From positions 1 through 10,100 of the forward strand of contig PXBV01000188.1 of NCBI GenBank assembly GCA_003565575.1: 10,100 nucleotides of DNA, read 5' to 3'. This stretch comes from Psychroflexus sp. Lineage in GTDB: Bacteria; Bacteroidota; Bacteroidia; Flavobacteriales; Flavobacteriaceae. The notes under the pieces were generated by a model. The model saw only the letters and a list, made by a program, of their open reading frames with translations, was not told the DNA's origin and made no database searches. Below are positions 6,616 to 10,100 of the stretch, piece by piece. The first letter of the stretch is position 1, and each line of letters begins with the position of its first letter. Both the position numbers and the translations under genes were made by a program.

Positions 6616-7248
6616 ATGCAAAATGAAAATATAGATTTACTTGTCAAGAAAGGGGTAATGCTACCACTGATGGAGGAGTTTTATACCATCCAAGGGGAAG
6701 GTTATCATACGGGAACTCCCGCATATTTTATTAGAATAGGCGGTTGTGATGTAGGTTGTCATTGGTGTGATGTTAAAGAAAGTTGGGATCCTGAAAAGCA
6801 TCCACCCACACAAATTGGCTCCATCATAGAAAATGCTAAAAGATTCAGTAATACCATTGTGATAACTGGAGGAGAGCCTCTAACGTGGGATATGTCTTTG
6901 CTTACTGAAGGTTTAAAAAACAATGGATTACAAATCCATATTGAAACTTCTGGAGCTTATCCATTGACAGGAACTTGGGACTGGATTTGTTTATCTCCCA
7001 AAAAAATTAAATTACCTCAACCTGAAATTTACTCGCGAGTAGACGAGCTAAAGGTCATAATCTATAATATGCACGATTTTAAATTCGCTGAAGAACAAGC
7101 CGCTCATGTTTCTGATTCTTGCGAGCTTTTTCTCCAGCCAGAATGGAGTGTAAGAGATAAAATGATTCCTAAAATAGTTGAGTATGTCATGAAAAATCCA
7201 AAATGGAGAATTTCACTTCAAACCCACAAGTATCTTAATATTCCTTAA
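6616..7248 (+). CDS. queE: 7-carboxy-7-deazaguanine synthase (radical SAM)
   Basis: QueE converts 6-carboxy-5,6,7,8-tetrahydropterin to 7-carboxy-7-deazaguanine, the ring-contraction step shared by queuosine and other 7-deazapurine pathways. From the ATG at 6616 the protein has 210 residues. EEFYTIQGEGYHTG (20-33) is the family N-terminal substrate and SAM loop. CDVGCHWC gives the CxxxCxxC iron-sulfur ligands C44, C48 and C51. TGGEP (84-88) is the SAM-binding GGEP motif, followed by HIETSGAYPLTGTWDW and LSPKKIKLP. The C-terminus WRISLQTHKYLNIP matches flavobacterial QueE. An in-frame ATG at 6601 would add five residues but overlaps the -7 box, so 6616 is preferred. No queC, queD or queF gene lies nearby in this window. 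Confidence 0.95.
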   Translation: MQNENIDLLVKKGVMLPLMEEFYTIQGEGYHTGTPAYFIRIGGCDVGCHWCDVKESWDPEKHPPTQIGSIIENAKRFSNTIVITGGEPLTWDMSLLTEGLKNNGLQIHIETSGAYPLTGTWDWICLSPKKIKLPQPEIYSRVDELKVIIYNMHDFKFAEEQAAHVSDSCELFLQPEWSVRDKMIPKIVEYVMKNPKWRISLQTHKYLNIP

Positions 7249-7261
7249 AAAATTCCTTTTT

Positions 7262-7292
7262 AAACTTAAAAGTTGTTAAAATAAGTTTTTTT
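7262..7292 (+). terminator. Weak AT-rich terminator candidate after queE
   Basis: AAACTTA (7262-7268) pairs with TAAGTTT (7282-7288) around a 13-nt loop, followed by T residues to 7292. It lies 13 bp after the queE stop. The stem is AT-only apart from one G-C pair, so efficiency is doubtful, but no better terminator lies between queE and the next gene. Confidence 0.35.
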
Positions 7293-7354
7293 GATATTTA
7301 TTTCCGAACCGTAATTCAACTTGTTTCGTAACTAAGATAAATAAAAATAACATT

Positions 7355-9667
7355 ATGAAACATTTTAAAAAACTTGGTTTACTTTTAATCTTAGGCGTCT
7401 TCTTGACTTCCTGTAGTAATGATGACGATAATGTTCGTCTCTTAAACGATCCAATTGAAGGAAGCGTTGAATATGATTTAGAAGCTGTATCGGGCTCAGG
7501 AGTGAGCGGAAAGGCAACTTTCAATCAGCTTGAAAGTGGAGTTATTCAAGCAGTGCTTACTGTAGATGGAACCTCTAGCGGAAACATGCATCCAGCTCAC
7601 GTCCACATGAATTCTGCTGTAGAGGGTGGAGGCATAATAGTATCTTTAGAGCCGGTAGACGGAGCTACTGGATCTAGTATTACAACCTTTACCTCTCTAG
7701 ATGATGGAACATCTTTGAACTTTGAAGATATTCTAAACCTAGACGCATACATTAATATTCATTTAAGTGCAGACGAGCTTGAAACTGTTGTTGCTCAAGG
7801 GGATATTGGTCAAAATGAATTGACAGGCGAGACCAAGACTTATAGCCTTGAAGAAACGGATGTAGATGGCATCAGCGGTTCAATCCTTTTTCAAGAACGA
7901 AAAAGCGGCTTTGCTTTAGCAACTATTATGCTTGACGGTACGCCAGATGGCGGAGAACATCCAGCCCACATCCACGAGAACTCAGCGCTAGAAACCGGAG
8001 GAATTTTATTCACATTTGAACCAGTTAATGGATCAACTGGAATGAGTATGACTAACACAAATAATGATGGTGATGGTAATTCATTTACTTATGCTGAAAT
8101 ATTGGATGTAGATGGATACGTAAATGTCCATTTAAGTGCAGATGAGTTAGAAACTATCGTTGCACAAGGGGATATTGGTATCAACGAGTTGACAGGTGAG
8201 TCTAAAACTTATACCCTAGATGAGGTTGATGTAGATGGCATCAGTGGTTCAATTCTTTTTGAAGAGCGTAAAAGTGGTTTTGCTTTAGCAACTATTATGC
8301 TTGACGGTACGCCAGATGGTGGAGAACATCCAGCCCATATCCATGAAAACTCAGCACTAGAAACCGGGGGTATTTTATTCACATTTGAACCAGTTAATGG
8401 TACAACTGGAATGAGTATGACCAATACTGATGACGATGGAGACGGTAATACATTTACGTATGCACAAATACTTGACGTAGATGGCTATGTGAATGTTCAT
8501 TTAAGTGCTGCTGATTTAGGAACTATTGTAGCTCAAGGCGATATAGGGATCAATGAATTAACAGGCGAATCCAAAACTTATATGCTAGACGAAAAAGATG
8601 TAGATGGCATCAGTGGTTCAATTCTTTTTGAAGAGCGTAAAAGTGGTTTTGCTTTAGCAACCATTATGCTTGAGGGTACTCCAGATGGTGGAGAACATCC
8701 AGCCCATATCCATGAAAACTCAGCACTTGAAGGTGGAGATATTTTATTCACATTCATGTCAGTCAATGGAACTACAGGAATGAGTATGACCAATACTAAT
8801 GATGATGGGGATGGGAATGCGTTTACATACGATGATATATTAGATGTAGACGGTTATGTAAATGTACACTTAAGTGCTGTGGATTTAGGAACTATCGTTG
8901 CTCAAGGCGATATTGGTCAAAACGAGTTAACAGGCGAGTCCAAAACCTATACTTTAGATGAAAAAGATGTACCAGGCATCAACGGTTCAATTCTTTTTGA
9001 AGAGCGTAAAAGTGGTTTTGCTTTAGCAACCATTATGCTTGAGGGTACTCCAGATGGTGGAGAACATCCAGCTCATATTCATGAAAATACTGCTGTAGAA
9101 GGTGGTGGTATATTATTTACCTTTATGCCAGTTAATGGAACTACAGGTGTGAGTATGACTAATACTGATAACGATGTAGATGACAATTCATTTACTTATG
9201 AAGAAATTTTAGAAGTGGATGGTTATGTGAATGTACACTTAAGTGCTGCTGATTTAGGAACCATTGTAGCTCAAGGAGATATTGGTCAAAATGAATTAAC
9301 AGGTGAATCCATATCTTATACATTAGATGAAGTAGATGTTGCAGGTATAAATGGAACTGTTGTTTTTGAAGAGCGAAAAAACGGAGAAGCATTAGCAACT
9401 ATTATGTTAAATGGGACTCCTCCAGGAGGAGAACACCCAGCTCATATCCATAAGAACTCCGCAGCTGTAGGTGGTAGTATTCTATTCACTTTCACACCAG
9501 TTGACGGAGATACAGGTATGAGTATGACTAATGTTGCAGCATTAGATGATGAGACTAGTTTTGTATACTCAGATGTATTGACTGTAGATGGCTATGTGAA
9601 TGTTCATTTAAGTGCAGATGAGCTAGAAACTATTGTAGCTCAGGGTGATATAGGTATTAATAACTAA
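7355..9667 (+). CDS. Probable surface lipoprotein with six tandem CHRD domains
   Basis: This 770-residue protein starts with a lipoprotein signal peptide (MKHFKKLG, hydrophobic core, lipobox LTSC, lipidated Cys20). The following SNDDDN resembles the acidic export signal of Bacteroidota surface lipoproteins, so display on the outer face of the outer membrane is likely. After a 36-residue leader come six CHRD-type domains of exactly 123 residues: 37-159, 160-282, 283-405, 406-528, 529-651 and 652-770 (last one 119). Each carries HPAH[IV]H, a GG-x-[IL] beta segment, PV[ND]G-x-TG, N[IV]HLSA and VAQGDIG. CHRD domains are named from animal chordin; in bacteria they occur in secreted proteins of unknown function. 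Single or paired copies are familiar in flavobacterial lipoproteins. Predicted all-beta repeats suggest a rod-like adhesin, ligand-binding or matrix protein, but this is inference. No convincing promoter box was found in the 106 bp upstream. A strong terminator follows. Confidence 0.93.
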   Translation: MKHFKKLGLLLILGVFLTSCSNDDDNVRLLNDPIEGSVEYDLEAVSGSGVSGKATFNQLESGVIQAVLTVDGTSSGNMHPAHVHMNSAVEGGGIIVSLEPVDGATGSSITTFTSLDDGTSLNFEDILNLDAYINIHLSADELETVVAQGDIGQNELTGETKTYSLEETDVDGISGSILFQERKSGFALATIMLDGTPDGGEHPAHIHENSALETGGILFTFEPVNGSTGMSMTNTNNDGDGNSFTYAEILDVDGYVNVHLSADELETIVAQGDIGINELTGESKTYTLDEVDVDGISGSILFEERKSGFALATIMLDGTPDGGEHPAHIHENSALETGGILFTFEPVNGTTGMSMTNTDDDGDGNTFTYAQILDVDGYVNVHLSAADLGTIVAQGDIGINELTGESKTYMLDEKDVDGISGSILFEERKSGFALATIMLEGTPDGGEHPAHIHENSALEGGDILFTFMSVNGTTGMSMTNTNDDGDGNAFTYDDILDVDGYVNVHLSAVDLGTIVAQGDIGQNELTGESKTYTLDEKDVPGINGSILFEERKSGFALATIMLEGTPDGGEHPAHIHENTAVEGGGILFTFMPVNGTTGVSMTNTDNDVDDNSFTYEEILEVDGYVNVHLSAADLGTIVAQGDIGQNELTGESISYTLDEVDVAGINGTVVFEERKNGEALATIMLNGTPPGGEHPAHIHKNSAAVGGSILFTFTPVDGDTGMSMTNVAALDDETSFVYSDVLTVDGYVNVHLSADELETIVAQGDIGINN
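7463..9664 (+). repeat. Six in-frame tandem repeats, 369-bp period, coding for CHRD domains
   Basis: Units are at 7463-7831, 7832-8200, 8201-8569, 8570-8938, 8939-9307 and 9308-9664. The last is 12 bp short because the stop codon falls there. Equivalent codons recur at 7496, 7865, 8234, 8603, 8972 and 9341, so the period is exactly 369 bp with no indel anywhere. Units 2 to 5 are the most alike. Unit 1 is the most divergent and unit 6 intermediate. Units 4 and 5 share an 89-bp identical block, and units 3 and 4 differ at only 3 of 131 bp in their first half. Confidence 0.97.
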
Positions 9668-9690
9668 TTTTTCATTTTAGAAAATTTATT

Positions 9691-9716
9691 AAAGCGGCCA
9701 ACTGGCCGCTTTTTTT
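9691..9716. terminator. GC-rich terminator between convergent genes, possibly bidirectional
   Basis: A perfect 9-bp stem is formed by AAAGCGGCC (9691-9699) and GGCCGCTTT (9704-9712), with a 4-nt loop and T residues at 9710-9716. It starts 23 bp after the CHRD gene stop. On the minus strand the same stem is followed by TTTAATAAATTTT, so it may also end the oppositely oriented gene, whose stop codon (9715-9717) overlaps its edge. Confidence 0.88.
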
Positions 9717-10100
9717 ATGGATTTAAGAACTGACCTTTCCAATTATTTGTCTTTTCAAAGCTAGCCCTAATGTGGTTTGGCCTTTTAAGCTCTAAGAACT
9801 CAATAAAACAAGGTTCTAAGCTAAGGACACAAAAATGATGTTCATCTTCTTTGTATTCTACATGATCTGGGTTATTGATAGGTGTTCCTGGAGCTAAATT
9901 TGTAATAAAATCATTCTGAGACTTACCTTGGACTCTGGTCCAATAGTCTTCATAAGATGCTCCAGACCTTATTATTTTCATATGTCCTTCAACCTTAATC
10001 TGAAGAAGCTTTTTAGGATGATAGAATAATAAACTACAATTAGGGTTTGATTCTATCTGATTAATTTTATGACTCCTATCATCAGTATACATGATTAAAT
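9715..10100 (-). CDS. Pyridoxamine 5'-phosphate oxidase-like FMN-binding protein (5' end outside window)
   Basis: The minus-strand frame is open to the window edge. Its codons continue upstream of the ATG at 10092, and the residues there (…YTDDRSHKINQIESNPNCS) match the middle of the family, so the true start lies beyond 10100. About 127 C-terminal residues are present. TDDRSHK and SLLFYHPKKLLQIKVEGHMKI correspond to the FMN-phosphate-binding strand region of the split-barrel fold. The C-terminal RPNHIRASF…W-KGQFLNP corresponds to the PdxH-like R-x-H-R…W…LAP ending. Related proteins either oxidise pyridoxamine/pyridoxine phosphate or are flavin proteins of unknown role. This one seems closer to the general PNPOx-like group than to true PdxH, because its residues between these motifs differ, so no symbol is given. 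It converges with the CHRD gene. Confidence 0.82.
   Translation of the reverse strand, partial: LIMYTDDRSHKINQIESNPNCSLLFYHPKKLLQIKVEGHMKIIRSGASYEDYWTRVQGKSQNDFITNLAPGTPINNPDHVEYKEDEHHFCVLSLEPCFIEFLELKRPNHIRASFEKTNNWKGQFLNP

Noticed and set aside
8209..8793. Two similar minus-strand 71-codon frames at 8209-8424 and 8578-8793
   Set aside because: They are antisense shadows of the CHRD repeats. They lie exactly 369 bp apart, matching the repeat period, and have no initiation context of their own.
7463..9664. Regular repeats as a CRISPR array or IS-related repeat
   Set aside because: The 369-bp units are wholly coding, in frame and contiguous without spacers, so they are protein domain repeats.
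9715..10092. Complete gene starting at the ATG at 10092
   Set aside because: The frame stays open to the window edge, and the residues at this ATG align to the middle of the FMN-binding fold, so it is an internal Met of a truncated gene.

Overview
This window looks like chromosomal DNA from a member of the Flavobacteriaceae (Bacteroidota), probably a marine or cold-water one. The evidence is AT-rich coding sequence, no convincing Shine-Dalgarno sites, several matches to the Bacteroidota -7 promoter box TAnnTTTG, lipoproteins with short Cys-terminated signal peptides, and flavobacterial-looking Ppa, Ffh, QueE and CHRD-repeat proteins. The genus cannot be named from this sequence alone.

Layout. 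1-114 is the C-terminal end of an unidentified plus-strand gene, with an intrinsic terminator at 211-248. 325-831 (ppa, inorganic pyrophosphatase) and 949-2277 (ffh, SRP GTPase) are monocistronic housekeeping genes, each with its own TAnnTTTG box; a strong terminator separates them. 2281-5731 is a tight minus-strand run of five genes, read from right to left: alpha/beta hydrolase, RluF-type rRNA pseudouridine synthase, VOC/glyoxalase-fold protein, AI-2E-family (PerM-like) membrane protein, and YkvA-like DUF1232 protein. Its gaps are 2 bp, 15 bp, 1 bp and a 17-bp overlap, so it is probably one operon. It runs head-on into ffh with only 3 bp between the stop codons, where a terminator-like hairpin sits.

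5834-6397 (minus) is a small lipoprotein of unknown function. It is divergent from queE (6616-7248, plus), the radical-SAM 7-carboxy-7-deazaguanine synthase of the queuosine/7-deazapurine pathway. The -7 box of queE lies on top of an upstream in-frame ATG, which argues for the downstream start.

7355-9667 is the most distinctive gene: a 770-residue lipoprotein made of a 36-residue leader and six CHRD-type repeats of exactly 123 residues (369 bp, no indels; the last is cut to 119). Its post-Cys acidic run suggests display on the cell surface. The DNA shows recent homogenisation between interior repeats. A GC-rich terminator at 9691-9716 sits between it and a convergent, window-truncated FMN-binding pyridoxamine-phosphate-oxidase-like gene (9715-10100, minus).

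Most of the window is ordinary core-genome content. I see no mobile element, CRISPR array, tRNA, rRNA or defence locus. The CHRD-repeat surface protein is the best candidate for under-described biology. No stretch longer than about 210 bp lacks a gene.
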